A DNA stretch of 64,000 bases from Acidihalobacter aeolianus (GCF_001753165.1 NZ_CP017448.1:1320462-1384461); one strand, 5' to 3'; counted from the first letter of the stretch, positions 45,662 to 59,362 are shown. Numbers and translations: made by a program. The notes: generated by a model not told the origin, from the sequence alone.

Positions 45662-46609
45662 TCAGCCGGAGGTTTCGGCGAGTAGTTCGGTGATGCGGAT
45701 CGCCGTTTCCAGCGCCAGCCGGCCGTCCTCGCCGGTGACCTGCGCAGGCGTGCCGTTGCTGATGGCAGCCAGGAACGCGACGATCTCGTCGCGGATCGCG
45801 TCGGTGCTTTCGAACAGGCTTTCCTGCGAGGTGATTTCGGGAATGCCGGGAAAGATTTCCTTTTCGCCCTTGCGGTGCACGCTCAGGATCTTGTCCTGGA
45901 AGTCGATCGAGATGTACGCGTCGTTCTGGAACACGCGCATCTTGCGTTGCGGCTTCATGCTCACCCGGCTGGCGGTGACGTTGGCCACGCAGCCGTTGGC
46001 AAAGTGCAGCCGGGCGTTGGCGATGTCGATTTCGGAGGTGAGCACCGACACGCCGTTGGCGTCGATCTTGTCGAGCGGCGAACGCACCATGGTCTGGATG
46101 ATGTCGATGTCGTGAATCATCAGATCCAGCACCACGTTCACGTCCGCGCCGCGCGGGTTGAAGGCCGCCAGGCGGTGCGATTCGATGAAGCGCGGCGTGG
46201 CGAGCACGCCGTCGAGCGCCTGAACCGCGGCATTGAAACGCTCCAGATGGCCGATCTGCAGGGTGCAGCCGTTGGTCTTGGCCAGTGCGATCAGTTCGTC
46301 CGCCTCGGCCACGGTGACGGTCATCGGCTTTTCGAGCAGGACATGGATGCCGCGTGCGAGGCAGTCGCGGGCCACCGCGAAGTGCTGCTGCGTCGGCACG
46401 ACCACGCTGACGGCGTCGACCTCGTCGAGAATGTCGCGGTAGTCGGCGACGGCCCGGGTGCCGCATTCCTCGGCAACCCGTGCGGCCTGTTCGGCGTTGG
46501 GGTCGGCCACCGCAACCAGATTGGCCTGCGGCAGCGCAGCGTATTTTTGCGCGTGGAAGCGGCCCAGGTAGCCTACGCCGATGACGGCAGTCTGCAGAAT
46601 TTCGCTCAA
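45662..46609 (-). CDS. gnnA: Gfo/Idh/MocA oxidoreductase, likely UDP-GlcNAc 3-dehydrogenase GnnA
   Basis: A 315-residue NAD(P)-dependent sugar oxidoreductase. The Rossmann motif AVIGVGYLGRFHAQKYA begins at residue 8. HVLLEKPMTV (about residues 89-98) contains the EKP motif and DLMIHDIDIIQTM (about 156-168) the conserved catalytic His/Asp region. Predicted to oxidise C3 of UDP-GlcNAc so that GnnB can aminate it. No ATG suits the start. I use the TTG at 46609, which gives the usual N-terminus but has no clear ribosome site. The open frame running on to 46807 overlaps rnhB and is implausible. Confidence 0.8.
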   Translation of the reverse strand: MSEILQTAVIGVGYLGRFHAQKYAALPQANLVAVADPNAEQAARVAEECGTRAVADYRDILDEVDAVSVVVPTQQHFAVARDCLARGIHVLLEKPMTVTVAEADELIALAKTNGCTLQIGHLERFNAAVQALDGVLATPRFIESHRLAAFNPRGADVNVVLDLMIHDIDIIQTMVRSPLDKIDANGVSVLTSEIDIANARLHFANGCVANVTASRVSMKPQRKMRVFQNDAYISIDFQDKILSVHRKGEKEIFPGIPEITSQESLFESTDAIRDEIVAFLAAISNGTPAQVTGEDGRLALETAIRITELLAETSG

Positions 46610-46764
46610 AGATGTACGTCTGGTGGTTGCGGCGCAAACGGCGTCGCCGCGTTGCCGGGTAAGTCGTGGCGTCGAATGTTCGCATTTACCGGGAGTCGAG
46701 GCAATGCGTACTCTCGGTGGGGATGATATGGTGCGCGGCGCATGAACAGGGACGACAGGGCGCG

Positions 46765-47370
46765 ATGACAACGGATAGGGAAAGGTCAACAGAGGCCGTC
46801 GAGGCATCCTGGTGGGTGGCGGGCATCGACGAGGCCGGCCGCGGTCCGCTTGCCGGGCCTGTGGTGGCCGCGGCGGTGGTGCTGGATCCCCGACATCCGA
46901 TCGAGGGCCTTGCCGATTCGAAAAAGCTCAGCGCCCGCCGGCGCGAGGCCCTGGCGGTCGAGATCCGCGCACATGCGCTCGCCTGGGGCATCGGCCGCGC
47001 CGACGTCGCGGAGATCGACCGGCTCAATATCCTGCATGCGACCATGCTGGCCATGCAGCGCGCGGTGGCTGCGCTGCCGCGTTCTCCCTTGAGCGTGCTG
47101 GTGGACGGCAACCGGCTGCCTGAACTGGCCTGTCCCGGCAAGGCGGTGGTCGGCGGCGATGCCAGCGTTCCGGCGATCAGCGCCGCCTCGATCCTGGCCA
47201 AGACCGAGCGCGATGCCGAGATGCTCGTGCTGCATGCGAGCCATCCCCAATACGGCTTCGACCGCCACATGGGCTACCCCACCCGACAGCATATCGAGGC
47301 GCTGCAGGCGCATGGTCCGGCCGATTGCCATCGGCGCAGCTTTGCTCCGGTCCGCCGCTGTCTAGGTTAG
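46765..47370 (+). CDS. rnhB: Ribonuclease HII
   Basis: Removes RNA from RNA-DNA hybrids and single ribonucleotides from DNA. It has 201 residues: [20 protein letters not shown] (about 18-37, catalytic Asp-Glu), [12 protein letters not shown], and [13 protein letters not shown]. It ends FAPVRRCLG. The start at 46765 follows ACAGGG. In many gammaproteobacteria rnhB directly follows lpxB. Here the block between has been inverted, so rnhB is divergent from gnnA. Its stop overlaps the FGGY kinase stop by 4 bp. Confidence 0.96.
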   Translation: MTTDRERSTEAVEASWWVAGIDEAGRGPLAGPVVAAAVVLDPRHPIEGLADSKKLSARRREALAVEIRAHALAWGIGRADVAEIDRLNILHATMLAMQRAVAALPRSPLSVLVDGNRLPELACPGKAVVGGDASVPAISAASILAKTERDAEMLVLHASHPQYGFDRHMGYPTRQHIEALQAHGPADCHRRSFAPVRRCLG

Positions 47371-48653
47371 GCGACCGCCTTCAGGGCCAGCAGGGCGGTG
47401 CCGTGAGCGGCCTCCCGGTGAGTCGGGTTGAGCATCGGCACGCCCAGGCGCGTGCCGCGGATGCGCGTCCAGCCGACGTTGACCGACCCGCCGCCGACGC
47501 TGCGGACGCTGCGCAGCGTCTCGCCGGCAAGCCGCTGCAAATGTGCATAGCCCAGCTGTTCGATCTCGGCCATTCCTTCGAGCATGCCCTGAAAATAACG
47601 GCAGAGGTCGTCAGGTCGCGGTGTCAGGCGCGGTTGCAGGTTGGGAGCGGCGAAGGGGAAGCGTTCGCCGGGCGTCGGCAACGGATAGTAGTCCAGACCG
47701 GTCGGGGCGTCGGGGTGCAGGGCGTCGGTACATCGCGCGATCTCTTCGTCCGTGAAGTGGGCGCGGAGTACCGCGCCGCCGCTGTTCGAAGCCCCGCCGG
47801 CCAGCCACAGGTCGCCCAGGCGATGGCTGTAAATGCCGTATTCGGGTGCGAATGCCGGTTGCCGGCACAGCAGCTTGAGCACCAGGGTGCTGCCGAGCGA
47901 GGTGACGGCTTCGCCGGGTTCGCGCGCGCCGGTGGCGATGAAGGCCGCCATGCTGTCCGTGGTGCCGGCGACCAGGGCAAGATCTGCGGGCAGGCCCAGT
48001 GCGGCTGCCGTCTGTCTGCCGATCGTGCCCACCCGCGCACCGGGTACATGAGCCGAAGGGAGGGCCGTCGGCGGCACGCCCAGCGTTTCCAGCCAGTCCG
48101 GCCAGCGGCGTTCGACGGGGTCGTAGCCGAGCTTGAGCGCGTTGTTTTCGTCGCTGGTGCCGGGCGCTGCGCCGAGCTGGACGAGCAGCCAGTCGGCCTG
48201 GTGCATGGTGCGGAAGCCGTCGGCAGCAGGGCGGTGGCGCATCAGCCAGAGCAGCTTGGCCAGGGCGGAACTCGCGCCATGGGCGCCGCTGGTGGCCGGC
48301 GCAGCGGTGGCGATGCGGGCGGCCTCGGCGGTCGCGCGTCGATCGGCATACATCAGCGCCGGTCCCAGCGGGGTGCCGCTCGCGTTGGTCAGCAGCAGGC
48401 TGCCGGAAGTGCCGTCCAGGGCCAGCGAACGCGGTACGTACCCGCGCGGAATGTCCTGTACCAGGCGGTGCAGCACGGCGAACAGCGTATCGCGCCAGAG
48501 CGCGGGCGCCTGTTCCTGCCAGCCCGCCATCGGAGACTCCGGTGCGGGCAGGGGCAGCGCCGCTTCGGCATGGGTTTCAGCGTGTGCGTCGATGGCGACG
48601 GCACGGATGCCGGACGTGCCGACGTCCACCCCGATCGCCAGCACATCCGGCAT
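47367..48653 (-). CDS. FGGY-family carbohydrate kinase (D-ribulokinase-like)
   Basis: A 428-residue sugar kinase with the ATPase phosphate-1 motif [17 protein letters not shown] (about residues 6-22), [20 protein letters not shown] (about 77-96) and the C-terminal [20 protein letters not shown] in the FGGY signature region. The DGTSG plus [10 protein letters not shown] pattern resembles the D-ribulose kinase (SePSK/XK-1) subgroup more than xylulokinase. It is a lone gene with no transporter or isomerase beside it. Substrate is inferred from motif similarity only. Confidence 0.85.
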   Translation of the reverse strand: MPDVLAIGVDVGTSGIRAVAIDAHAETHAEAALPLPAPESPMAGWQEQAPALWRDTLFAVLHRLVQDIPRGYVPRSLALDGTSGSLLLTNASGTPLGPALMYADRRATAEAARIATAAPATSGAHGASSALAKLLWLMRHRPAADGFRTMHQADWLLVQLGAAPGTSDENNALKLGYDPVERRWPDWLETLGVPPTALPSAHVPGARVGTIGRQTAAALGLPADLALVAGTTDSMAAFIATGAREPGEAVTSLGSTLVLKLLCRQPAFAPEYGIYSHRLGDLWLAGGASNSGGAVLRAHFTDEEIARCTDALHPDAPTGLDYYPLPTPGERFPFAAPNLQPRLTPRPDDLCRYFQGMLEGMAEIEQLGYAHLQRLAGETLRSVRSVGGGSVNVGWTRIRGTRLGVPMLNPTHREAAHGTALLALKAVA

Positions 48654-48659
48654 CGGGTA

Positions 48660-49049
48660 TCAGGGCAGGGTGACGGGCGTGGCGGGCGTCCAGCCTGGCG
48701 CGCGACGTTCGGCGACGACCGTGGTATAGATGCCGCCGCGCACGTTGAATTCCGAAGTCAGGCGGACGAAGCGCGGAGCAATGGCGTTGGCGATGTCGTC
48801 GACGATGCGATTGGTCACCGCCTCGTGGAATGCGCCCTCGTCGCGGTACGACCACACGTATTGCTTGAGCGACTTGAGCTCCACGCAGCGCTGCTCTGGG
48901 ACATATTCGAGATGCAGCGTGGCGAAGTCCGGCTGTCCGGTCACCGGACACAGGCAGGTGAACTCCGGAATGCGGATGCGAATGGTATAATCCCGGCTTG
49001 GTTCCGGGTTGGGGAAGGTCTCAAGCGCCTTGCTCGGCTGACTCGGCAT
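48660..49049 (-). CDS. queF: NADPH-dependent 7-cyano-7-deazaguanine reductase (short type)
   Basis: Reduces preQ0 to preQ1 in queuosine tRNA modification. It has 129 residues, the unimodular YkvM length rather than the longer E. coli type. The active-site Cys sits in [15 protein letters not shown] (about residues 29-43), with the downstream catalytic Asp, and [17 protein letters not shown] is the NADPH and subunit-interface motif. It is divergent from smc and followed after 6 bp by the FGGY kinase. The other queuosine genes are not in the window. Confidence 0.96.
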   Translation of the reverse strand: MPSQPSKALETFPNPEPSRDYTIRIRIPEFTCLCPVTGQPDFATLHLEYVPEQRCVELKSLKQYVWSYRDEGAFHEAVTNRIVDDIANAIAPRFVRLTSEFNVRGGIYTTVVAERRAPGWTPATPVTLP

Positions 49050-49135
49050 GGGTATGTCCTGACAGGGGTGGGAAAAACCATGCAGTATATCACTGGCGCG
49101 GGACCCCGCCCCGCCGCTTTCAACGCGACTGGCGC

Positions 49136-52100
49136 ATGCGACTGAGCAAAATAAAACTCGCGGGTTTCAAGTCCTTCGTAGACCCCACCACCATCCCCCT
49201 GTCCCGTCAGCTCGTCGGCATCGTCGGTCCGAACGGCTGCGGCAAGTCCAACACCATCGATGCCGTGCGCTGGGTGATGGGCGAATCCTCGGCCAAGCAC
49301 CTGCGCGGCGAGTCGATGGAGGACGTCATCTTCAACGGCTCCTCGGCGCGCAAGCCGGTCGGCCAGGCCTCGGTGGAGCTGGTGTTCGACAACAGCGACG
49401 GCACCCTGGGCGGTGCCTACGCGCAGTACGCCGAGATATCGGTGAAGCGCCTGGCCTCGCGCGACGGCCAGTCGCAGTATTTCCTCAACGGTACGCGCTG
49501 CCGCCGCCGCGACATCACCGACATTTTCCTGGGCACCGGACTCGGCCCGCGCAGCTACGCCATCATCGAGCAGGGCATGATCTCGCGCCTGATCGAGGCC
49601 AAGCCGGAAGAACTGCGCGTCTACATCGAAGAGGCTGCCGGCATCTCCAAATACAAGGAACGTCGGCGCGAGACCGAGAACCGCATCCAGCACACGCGAG
49701 AGAATCTCGACCGCCTCAACGACCTGCGCGAGGAAATCGACAAGCATCTGGCACACCTCAAGCGCCAGGCGCAGACCGCGGAGCGTTACAAGGCCCTGCG
49801 CCAGGAGGAAAAGCAGGCGCAGGCAGAACTCCTCGTACTGCGTCTGGACGCACTGAGCGAGGATATCGCCAAGCGCGAGCAGGGTATCCACGAGGCCCAG
49901 GTCGCGCTCGAGGAGGTCGTCGCCCGATTGCGCGCACGCGAAGCGGAATTGGTCGAGGGTCGCGAGCGCCTGCACGCCGGCAACGAGGCCTTCAACGAGG
50001 TGCAGGGGCGTTTCTACCAGGCCGGTGCCGAGATTTCGCGCATCGAGCAGGGTATTCAACATGCCGAACAGTTGCGCAGCCAGCGCGACCAGGCCCTCGA
50101 ACAGGCCGAGGCGGCGTTGGTCGAGGCGCGTCGGGTGCTCGAGGCCGATGAGGTCAAGCTGACCCGTCTGAACGAATCGCTGGCGGACCGCGCGCCCGAG
50201 GCAGAGGCGGCGCAGCAGCGCGAGCTGGCCTCTGCGCAGGCGCTGGAGCAGGCGGAGACGGCCATCGCCGACTGGCAGGGGCGCTGGGACGAATTCAACC
50301 GCCGTGCCAGCGAACCGGGGCAACGGGCCCAGGTCGAACGTACGCGCATGGAACACCTCGAACGCCAGATACACGGTCTCGGCGAACGCCATCAGCGGCT
50401 CAGCCGCGAGGCCGAGGGGCTGGACACGGCCGGCATCGCGGCGGACATCGAGCGTCTCGAGGCGGAGGCAAGGACGCAGCGCGAGGCGGTCGAGCGCTTC
50501 GACGGTCAGCTCGCGCAGATCATCGAGCGCATCGAGGCACGACGCGGCGGCATCCGTGAGGATACGCAGGCCCTGGACGAGTTGCGTCGCAAGGTGCAGG
50601 GCGTCACCGGTCGGCTGGCCTCGCTGGAGGCATTGCAGGAGGCGGCGCTGGGCAAGCGCGAGGGCGGGCATGCGCAATGGCTGCGTCAACAGGGACTGGA
50701 ATCGGCCTCGCGGCTCGGCGAGTGCCTGCGCGTCGACGCCGGCTGGGAGCCGGCAGTCGAGGCCGTGCTCGGCAGCCTGCTCGGCGCGATCTGTCTGGAC
50801 GATCTCGGCCTCGGCGCGAGTGCGGCTGCCGACGACGGCGCGCCGAGGGAATTCGTGGACCGACAGGGCGACGCCACTGCCTCCGCCCCCGCCGGCGGGC
50901 TTGCCGCCCATGTCCACGCGGATTGGCCCGTGGCCGGCCTGCTTGCCGGCGTGGGTACGGCGGCGAACCTGGACGAAGCGCTGACGCGACGCACCTCGTT
51001 GCCACCCGGCGAATCCCTGATTACCCCGGCGGGTGAATGGGTCGGCCGCGGCTGGCTGCGCCTACCTGACCGCGACGAGGCGCACAGTGGCGTGCTTGCG
51101 CGGGCGGACGAAATCGCAACCCTGCAAGGCGAACGCAATGCGCTGGAAAACGAGGCCAAGGCCCGCGTGGTGTCGCTCGACGCAGGTCAGAGCGAACTGC
51201 GCGAACTGGAGGCCGAGCGCCAGCAGGTGCAGCAGTCGCTGAATCAGGCGCACCGCGAACTGGCCGCCAGCGATGGCCGGCTCAACGGGCAGCGCGGGCG
51301 TCTGCGCCAGCTCGGCGAGCGTGCCGCCGCCATCGCCCAGGAATTGACCGAACTGGATACGCGCTCCGAGGCGGAGCGCGCGGCCCTGGCCCAGGCGACC
51401 GCGGCACGCAACGAGGCGGTCTCCGAGATGGAACGCCTGAGCAGCGAGCGCGAGGCGCTGGAAGGCGAGCGGCGTTCGTGCCAGCAGGTTCTGGCCGAGG
51501 CGCGCCAAGCCGCCCAGGCCGATCGCGAGGCGAGACACCGCCTGTCGCTGGGGCTGGAGTCGCTACGCGTCGAGGCGGCTGCGACCGAGCAGGCGCTGGC
51601 ACGCGGGCGCGGCCAGTGCGAGGAACTGGAACAACGTGTCGCCGGTTTGCATGAAGCCCTGCAGGCGGACGCTGAGCCGACCGCGACCCTGCAGGCTCAG
51701 CTCGGCGAGGCGGTGGAGCAGCGCGCCCGGCTCGAACGCGAGCTGGGCGAGGCGCGTGGCGCCGTGCAGGCGATCGAGAACGCGCTGCGCGAGGCCGAGC
51801 AGGCGCGCACGAACATCGAACGAGAGGCCGAAGGACTGCGCGAGGCCCTGGGCGCGCGCCGGGTCGAACTCGAATCCGTGCGCGTGCGCCGCGAGACCCT
51901 GGCCGAACAGTTGGCGGAGACCGGTCTGGCGGAAGCGGCGGTGCGTGAGGCGCTGGACCCGGCAGTGACGATTTCGGCCTGGGAGGCACGCGCTGCCGAG
52001 CTAGCGCAGCGCATCCAGCGTCTCGGCTCGATCAATCTCGCCGCGATCGACGAATTCAAGACCGAGAGCGAACGGGCCGAATACCTTGCCAGCCAGCACG

Positions 52101-52636
52101 CCGATCTGACGGCGGCGCTGGAGACCCTGGAAGGGGCGATCCAGAAGATCGACCGCGAGACGCGCCAGCGTTTCCGCGACACCTTCGATCAGGTCAACGC
52201 CGGCCTCAAGGACATGTTCCCGCGTCTGTTCGGCGGCGGCGAGGCGCGGTTGGAAATGACCGGCGAGGATCTGCTGAGCACCGGTGTCGCGGTACTCGCC
52301 CGCCCGCCCGGGAAACGGTTGTCGACCATCAATCTGATGTCGGGTGGCGAAAAGGCCCTGACCGCCGTGGCGCTGGTGTTTGCGATTTTCGCGCTCAATC
52401 CGGCACCGTTCTGCATGCTCGACGAGGTCGATGCTCCGCTGGACGAGGCCAACGTCGGACGCTTCGCCCGTCTGGTGCAGGAAATGTCCGAACGGGTACA
52501 GTTCATCATGATTACCCACAACAAGGTCAGCATGGAGGCCACCGAGCATCTGATCGGCGTCACCATGCGTGAGGCCGGCGTTTCCCGATTGGTGGCCGTG
52601 GACATCGAGGAAGCGGCACAGATGGCAGCGGGTTGA
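49136..52636 (+). CDS. smc: Chromosome segregation protein SMC
   Basis: Condensin ATPase organising the chromosome. It has 1166 residues: Walker [17 protein letters not shown] (31-46), long Glu/Arg/Ala-rich coiled coils, a hinge near residues 515-660, signature [19 protein letters not shown] (about 1067-1085) and Walker [17 protein letters not shown] chose the ATG at 49136 ([14 protein letters not shown]). The longer open frame to 48998 overlaps queF. Use of SMC rather than MukB is notable against enterics but normal in many other gammaproteobacteria. scpA and scpB are not here. Confidence 0.97.
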   Translation: MRLSKIKLAGFKSFVDPTTIPLSRQLVGIVGPNGCGKSNTIDAVRWVMGESSAKHLRGESMEDVIFNGSSARKPVGQASVELVFDNSDGTLGGAYAQYAEISVKRLASRDGQSQYFLNGTRCRRRDITDIFLGTGLGPRSYAIIEQGMISRLIEAKPEELRVYIEEAAGISKYKERRRETENRIQHTRENLDRLNDLREEIDKHLAHLKRQAQTAERYKALRQEEKQAQAELLVLRLDALSEDIAKREQGIHEAQVALEEVVARLRAREAELVEGRERLHAGNEAFNEVQGRFYQAGAEISRIEQGIQHAEQLRSQRDQALEQAEAALVEARRVLEADEVKLTRLNESLADRAPEAEAAQQRELASAQALEQAETAIADWQGRWDEFNRRASEPGQRAQVERTRMEHLERQIHGLGERHQRLSREAEGLDTAGIAADIERLEAEARTQREAVERFDGQLAQIIERIEARRGGIREDTQALDELRRKVQGVTGRLASLEALQEAALGKREGGHAQWLRQQGLESASRLGECLRVDAGWEPAVEAVLGSLLGAICLDDLGLGASAAADDGAPREFVDRQGDATASAPAGGLAAHVHADWPVAGLLAGVGTAANLDEALTRRTSLPPGESLITPAGEWVGRGWLRLPDRDEAHSGVLARADEIATLQGERNALENEAKARVVSLDAGQSELRELEAERQQVQQSLNQAHRELAASDGRLNGQRGRLRQLGERAAAIAQELTELDTRSEAERAALAQATAARNEAVSEMERLSSEREALEGERRSCQQVLAEARQAAQADREARHRLSLGLESLRVEAAATEQALARGRGQCEELEQRVAGLHEALQADAEPTATLQAQLGEAVEQRARLERELGEARGAVQAIENALREAEQARTNIEREAEGLREALGARRVELESVRVRRETLAEQLAETGLAEAAVREALDPAVTISAWEARAAELAQRIQRLGSINLAAIDEFKTESERAEYLASQHADLTAALETLEGAIQKIDRETRQRFRDTFDQVNAGLKDMFPRLFGGGEARLEMTGEDLLSTGVAVLARPPGKRLSTINLMSGGEKALTAVALVFAIFALNPAPFCMLDEVDAPLDEANVGRFARLVQEMSERVQFIMITHNKVSMEATEHLIGVTMREAGVSRLVAVDIEEAAQMAAG

Positions 52637-52645
52637 GGAACTGTC

Positions 52646-56381
<3,736 letters not shown>

Positions 56382-56442
56382 GGCGGGCGATCCCCGCAAG
56401 AGCTTGCGCACGGCATGAGCTGGCGGGGGGGCGGATCCCAAG

Positions 56443-57003
56443 GTGGGCGCATTCCTGGATGGGGCAGGTCGCTGGCGCGAAGAGATGCCCTGTCCGCGCA
56501 CGATCGCGCTCGACTGCGGTTTGGACGAATCGCTCAAGTGGGGCAAACCCTGCTATTCCCTTCAGGACGGCAATGTGGCCATCGTCCAGCCCTTCAAGCA
56601 TCGCTGCGCGTTCATGTTCTTCAAGGGCGTGCTGCTGGACGACCCCGAGGGCCAGCTGGAACGTCCTGGAGAGCATTCTCATGCTGCCCGCCGGCTGTCT
56701 GCCGGTCTCGGCGAGATCGCGAAGATGGAGCCGGCGCTGCGTGGCTTCATCGCCAACGCGATCGAGGTCGAGCGTGCGGGCCGCACACTGCCGGAACGCC
56801 GCGAATCCGGGTCGATCCCGGAAGATCTGGCGGAGGCATTCGTCCGCGTTCCCGGTCTCGAACAGGCTTTTTCAGCCTTGACGCCGGGCAGGCAAAGGGC
56901 CTCCCTGCTGTATTTCGCCGACGCCAAGCGTGCGGCAACTCGGCTTTCCCGGGTCGAGAAATGCGTACCGGGCATGCTTGCCGGGAAAGGCATGAACGAC
57001 TAG
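56443..57003 (+). CDS. YdeI/DUF1801-family protein with probable frameshifted start
   Basis: A 186-residue protein resembling the YdeI family: CGLDESLKWGKPCYSLQDGN (about residues 25-44), AFMFFKGVLLDDPEG, and a C-terminal EAFVRVPGLEQAFSALTPGR region. Function is unknown, possibly envelope or peptide-stress related. In-frame starts are limited to GTG at 56443, which truncates the usual N-terminus. An ATG at 56415 lies one base out of frame, separated by a run of seven G (56425-56431). With six G the protein would begin MSWRGADPKVGAFL, matching the family. The gene may be phase-variable, mutated or misread. Confidence 0.75.
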   Translation: MGAFLDGAGRWREEMPCPRTIALDCGLDESLKWGKPCYSLQDGNVAIVQPFKHRCAFMFFKGVLLDDPEGQLERPGEHSHAARRLSAGLGEIAKMEPALRGFIANAIEVERAGRTLPERRESGSIPEDLAEAFVRVPGLEQAFSALTPGRQRASLLYFADAKRAATRLSRVEKCVPGMLAGKGMND

Positions 57004-57078
57004 CCTGCGGTTTTGATCTCACTGCTTGACGCAATCAAGCCGCCAGCCATTTTCCCTGTCTTCCGCGAGCTGCACCGC

Positions 57079-57555
57079 ATGATCGAATTCGAGTCCATCG
57101 GTATCATCCACAGCCCGTTTCGGACGCTGACGGGCATGCCGATCCAGCCTGCAGGTGCTGCAGGCGTTCCGGGAACCGTCGAAGTGAACGCCGAATACCG
57201 TGCCGGCCTGCAGGATCTCGACGGTTTCTCGCATGTCATCCTGCTCTACCACTTTCACGGCAGCCGGGGATTCGACCTGCAGGTCGTGCCGTTCATGGAT
57301 ACGCAGCCCCGCGGCGTGTTCGCGACGCGGGCCCCCAAGCGTCCGAATCCTCTGGGGCTTTCCGTGGTGCGCCTGGACAGGATCGAGGACGGGATGATGC
57401 ACATCCTGGACGTCGACGTGCTCGACGGTACGCCGTTGCTCGACATCAAACCTTATGTTCCGGCCTTCGATGCCCAGGGCGCGGTGCGCACCGGCTGGAT
57501 CGAGTCGGCACGCAGAAGCGTTGCGGAGCATCAGGCGGACGACCGTTTCGTCTAG
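57079..57555 (+). CDS. trmO: tRNA m6t6A37 methyltransferase TrmO (short form)
   Basis: SAM-dependent methylation of N6-threonylcarbamoyladenosine at position 37 of tRNA-Thr. It has 158 residues containing only the beta-barrel catalytic domain, lacking the C-terminal extension of E. coli TrmO (YaeB). Motifs: MIEFESIGIIHSPF at the start, then LDGFSHVILLYHFH, FATRAPKRPNPLGLSVV (about 91-107) and DVLDGTPLLDIKPYVPAFD (about 120-138). The ATG at 57079 matches the family N-terminus. The ribosome site is weak. Confidence 0.93.
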   Translation: MIEFESIGIIHSPFRTLTGMPIQPAGAAGVPGTVEVNAEYRAGLQDLDGFSHVILLYHFHGSRGFDLQVVPFMDTQPRGVFATRAPKRPNPLGLSVVRLDRIEDGMMHILDVDVLDGTPLLDIKPYVPAFDAQGAVRTGWIESARRSVAEHQADDRFV

Positions 57556-57566
57556 CCCCGCTGGAG

Positions 57567-57611
57567 CGTGCGGGATACGTTGCCGGTTTGGCGGTTACCG
57601 TATCCCGCACG
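57567..57611. terminator. Bidirectional terminator hairpin between trmO and the class V aminotransferase
   Basis: A perfect 13-bp inverted repeat (57567-57579 with 57599-57611) with a 19-base loop that can form a smaller GCC/GGC stem. It lies in the 76-bp gap between convergent genes. There is no strong T-tract on either side, so termination strength is uncertain. Confidence 0.6.
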
Positions 57612-57631
57612 AAGACGATCCGGCAGCGGGC

Positions 57632-58822
57632 TCAGGCCTCGCCGGTCGACGCGTAGTACGCCTCGGCCGCTTCGAGCGCGGCACCGCGGACCAGGCGATG
57701 GCCCTGCAGGGCCAGGGTATGTTCCATCGCGGCGAGCAGTTCGCGCACATTACGCGCATTGGCGGTCTGCCCCATCAGGCCGATCCGCCAGACCTTGCCC
57801 GCCAGCGGGCCGAGACCGGCGCCGATCTCGATGCCGTGGTGCTCGAGCAGCATGCGCCTCGTTGCCGCCTCGTCGACGTCGCCAGGTACCGCCACGGCGT
57901 TGAGCTGGGGCAGCCGTTCCGTGGGGGCGACGGGCAGTTCCAGGCGCATGGCCTCCAGGCCGGCACGCAGGGCTTCGTGATGGCGGCGGTGGCGCGCCCA
58001 GGCGTTTTCGAGACCTTCTTCCTCGAGCATGACCAGCGCCTCGTGCAGACCGTAGAGGGCGTTGATTGGCGCGGTGTGGTGGTAGGAGCGCTTGGCGCCT
58101 TCGCCCCAGTAACCCATCACCAGGTTGAGGTCGAGGAACCAGCTCTGCACCGGGTGCCTACGTTCACGGATGCGTTCGAGGGCGGCCTCGCTGAAGCTGA
58201 CCGGGGCCAGACCCGGCGGGCAGGATAGGCATTTCTGGGTGCCCGCGTAGACGGCGTCGATGCCCCATTCGTCGGTGAGCACCGGGGTACCACCGAGGGC
58301 GGTGACGGTATCGACAATGACGAGGCTGCCGTGGCGATGGGCGATCTCAACCAACGTACGAGTGTCAGATTCGACGCCGGTGGATGTCTCGGCCTGTACG
58401 AAGGCGACCAGTCGTACCCCTGGATTAGCCTTCAGCGCATCCTCCAGCTTGTCGGGATCGACGGGCTTGCCCCAGGTGTCCTCCACCACGATGGGCTCCC
58501 CGCCGGAGCGGACAATGTTTTCCTTCATGCGGCCGCCGAATACACCGTTGACGCAGACGATCACACGGTCGCCCGGTTCGACCAGATTGACGAAACAGGT
58601 TTCCATGCCGGCCGAACCGGGTGCCGACACCGGCAGCGTCAGCGCATTGCGCGTACGCAGGGTGTTCTGCAGCATCGCCTTGATCTCGTCCATCATGCCG
58701 ACGAAGGCTGGGTCCAGATGACCGATCGTGGGGCGCGACATGGCCGCGAGCACGCGCGGGTCGACTTCCGAGGGGCCGGGGCCCATCAGCAGACGTTTCG
58801 GGGGGTGAAAGCTCTTTGTCAT
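57632..58822 (-). CDS. Class V aminotransferase, alanine/serine--glyoxylate type
   Basis: A 396-residue PLP aminotransferase of the serine-pyruvate/alanine-glyoxylate group. It opens with PPKRLLMGPGPSEVDPRVL (residues 7-25), and the PLP lysine is in YAGTQKCLSCPPGLAPVSFS (about residues 201-220). WFLDLNLVMGYWG and SYHHTAPINALYGLHEAL are the family substrate-loop motifs. Likely moves amino groups between alanine or serine and glyoxylate or pyruvate. The exact pair is not readable. The start at 58822 follows AGGAG at 9-10 bp. The frame extending to 59068 overlaps crcB and is not used. Confidence 0.92.
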   Translation of the reverse strand: MTKSFHPPKRLLMGPGPSEVDPRVLAAMSRPTIGHLDPAFVGMMDEIKAMLQNTLRTRNALTLPVSAPGSAGMETCFVNLVEPGDRVIVCVNGVFGGRMKENIVRSGGEPIVVEDTWGKPVDPDKLEDALKANPGVRLVAFVQAETSTGVESDTRTLVEIAHRHGSLVIVDTVTALGGTPVLTDEWGIDAVYAGTQKCLSCPPGLAPVSFSEAALERIRERRHPVQSWFLDLNLVMGYWGEGAKRSYHHTAPINALYGLHEALVMLEEEGLENAWARHRRHHEALRAGLEAMRLELPVAPTERLPQLNAVAVPGDVDEAATRRMLLEHHGIEIGAGLGPLAGKVWRIGLMGQTANARNVRELLAAMEHTLALQGHRLVRGAALEAAEAYYASTGEA

Positions 58823-58984
58823 TATGGGGGTCTCCTGCTCCTGCTTGCTTAAGCCAGCGAGTATATCGGGTTCGTTGCCGAGCTGCGTTTGTCTGCCGGC
58901 ATTGACGCTTGGCGAGGCACCCGCAAGAATGGCGCATCGTTTGCTTTCCGCGGTTTCACGGCGGACCGACAGAGGAGTCGTTCC

Positions 58985-59362
58985 ATGGGATTGCAGTTGC
59001 TGGCCATTGCGCTCGGCGGCGCGGTAGGTGCCATATTGCGTTTCGGCGTATCCAACGGAGTGTATCAATGGTTGGGACGTGGTTTTCCCTGGGGAACGCT
59101 CGCAGTCAACGTGATCGGCTCGCTGGCGATGGGGTTCCTGACCGCGATGCTGGTCGAGCGTCTTAACGTGGGCCCCGAGGTCCGTGCCGCCGTGCTGACC
59201 GGCGGCCTGGGCGCATTCACCACCTTTTCCACCTTTTCAATCGAAACCCTGAGCCTGATCGAGCAGGGCGACGTGTTCAAGGCAGGGGTGAACATGCTGG
59301 TCAGCGTGCTCGTCTGCGTCAGCGTCTGTTGGTTGGGTCTATCGCTCGGGAGGCAGCTATGA
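58985..59362 (+). CDS. crcB: Fluoride efflux channel CrcB/Fluc
   Basis: Small dual-topology fluoride channel, 125 residues with four membrane helices. Diagnostic motifs are GGAVGAILRFGVS (about residues 11-23), GTLAVNVIGSLAMGFL (about 37-52, pore Asn) and TGGLGAFTTFSTFSIET (about 73-89, the Phe-box). The ATG at 58985 follows GAGGAG. The stop overlaps the DUF190 gene by 4 bp. I found no recognisable fluoride riboswitch in the 162-bp upstream gap. Confidence 0.96.
   Translation: MGLQLLAIALGGAVGAILRFGVSNGVYQWLGRGFPWGTLAVNVIGSLAMGFLTAMLVERLNVGPEVRAAVLTGGLGAFTTFSTFSIETLSLIEQGDVFKAGVNMLVSVLVCVSVCWLGLSLGRQL

Noticed and set aside
46610-46807. 66-residue N-terminal extension of GnnA
   Set aside because: It would precede the Rossmann motif with Arg/Pro/Ser-rich sequence and overlap the rnhB start on the other strand. 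It is the only ATG-initiated option, but unlike the family.
48941-50917. 658-codon leftward open frame opposite smc
   Set aside because: Antisense shadow of GC-rich smc codons. It also runs over queF, has low-complexity Arg/Leu/Ala composition and no domain, while smc on the other strand is intact.
58823-58984. Fluoride riboswitch before crcB
   Set aside because: I could not find the conserved crcB motif segments by eye. The AGGAG near the aminotransferase start and a GAGGAG before crcB are the only clear signals.
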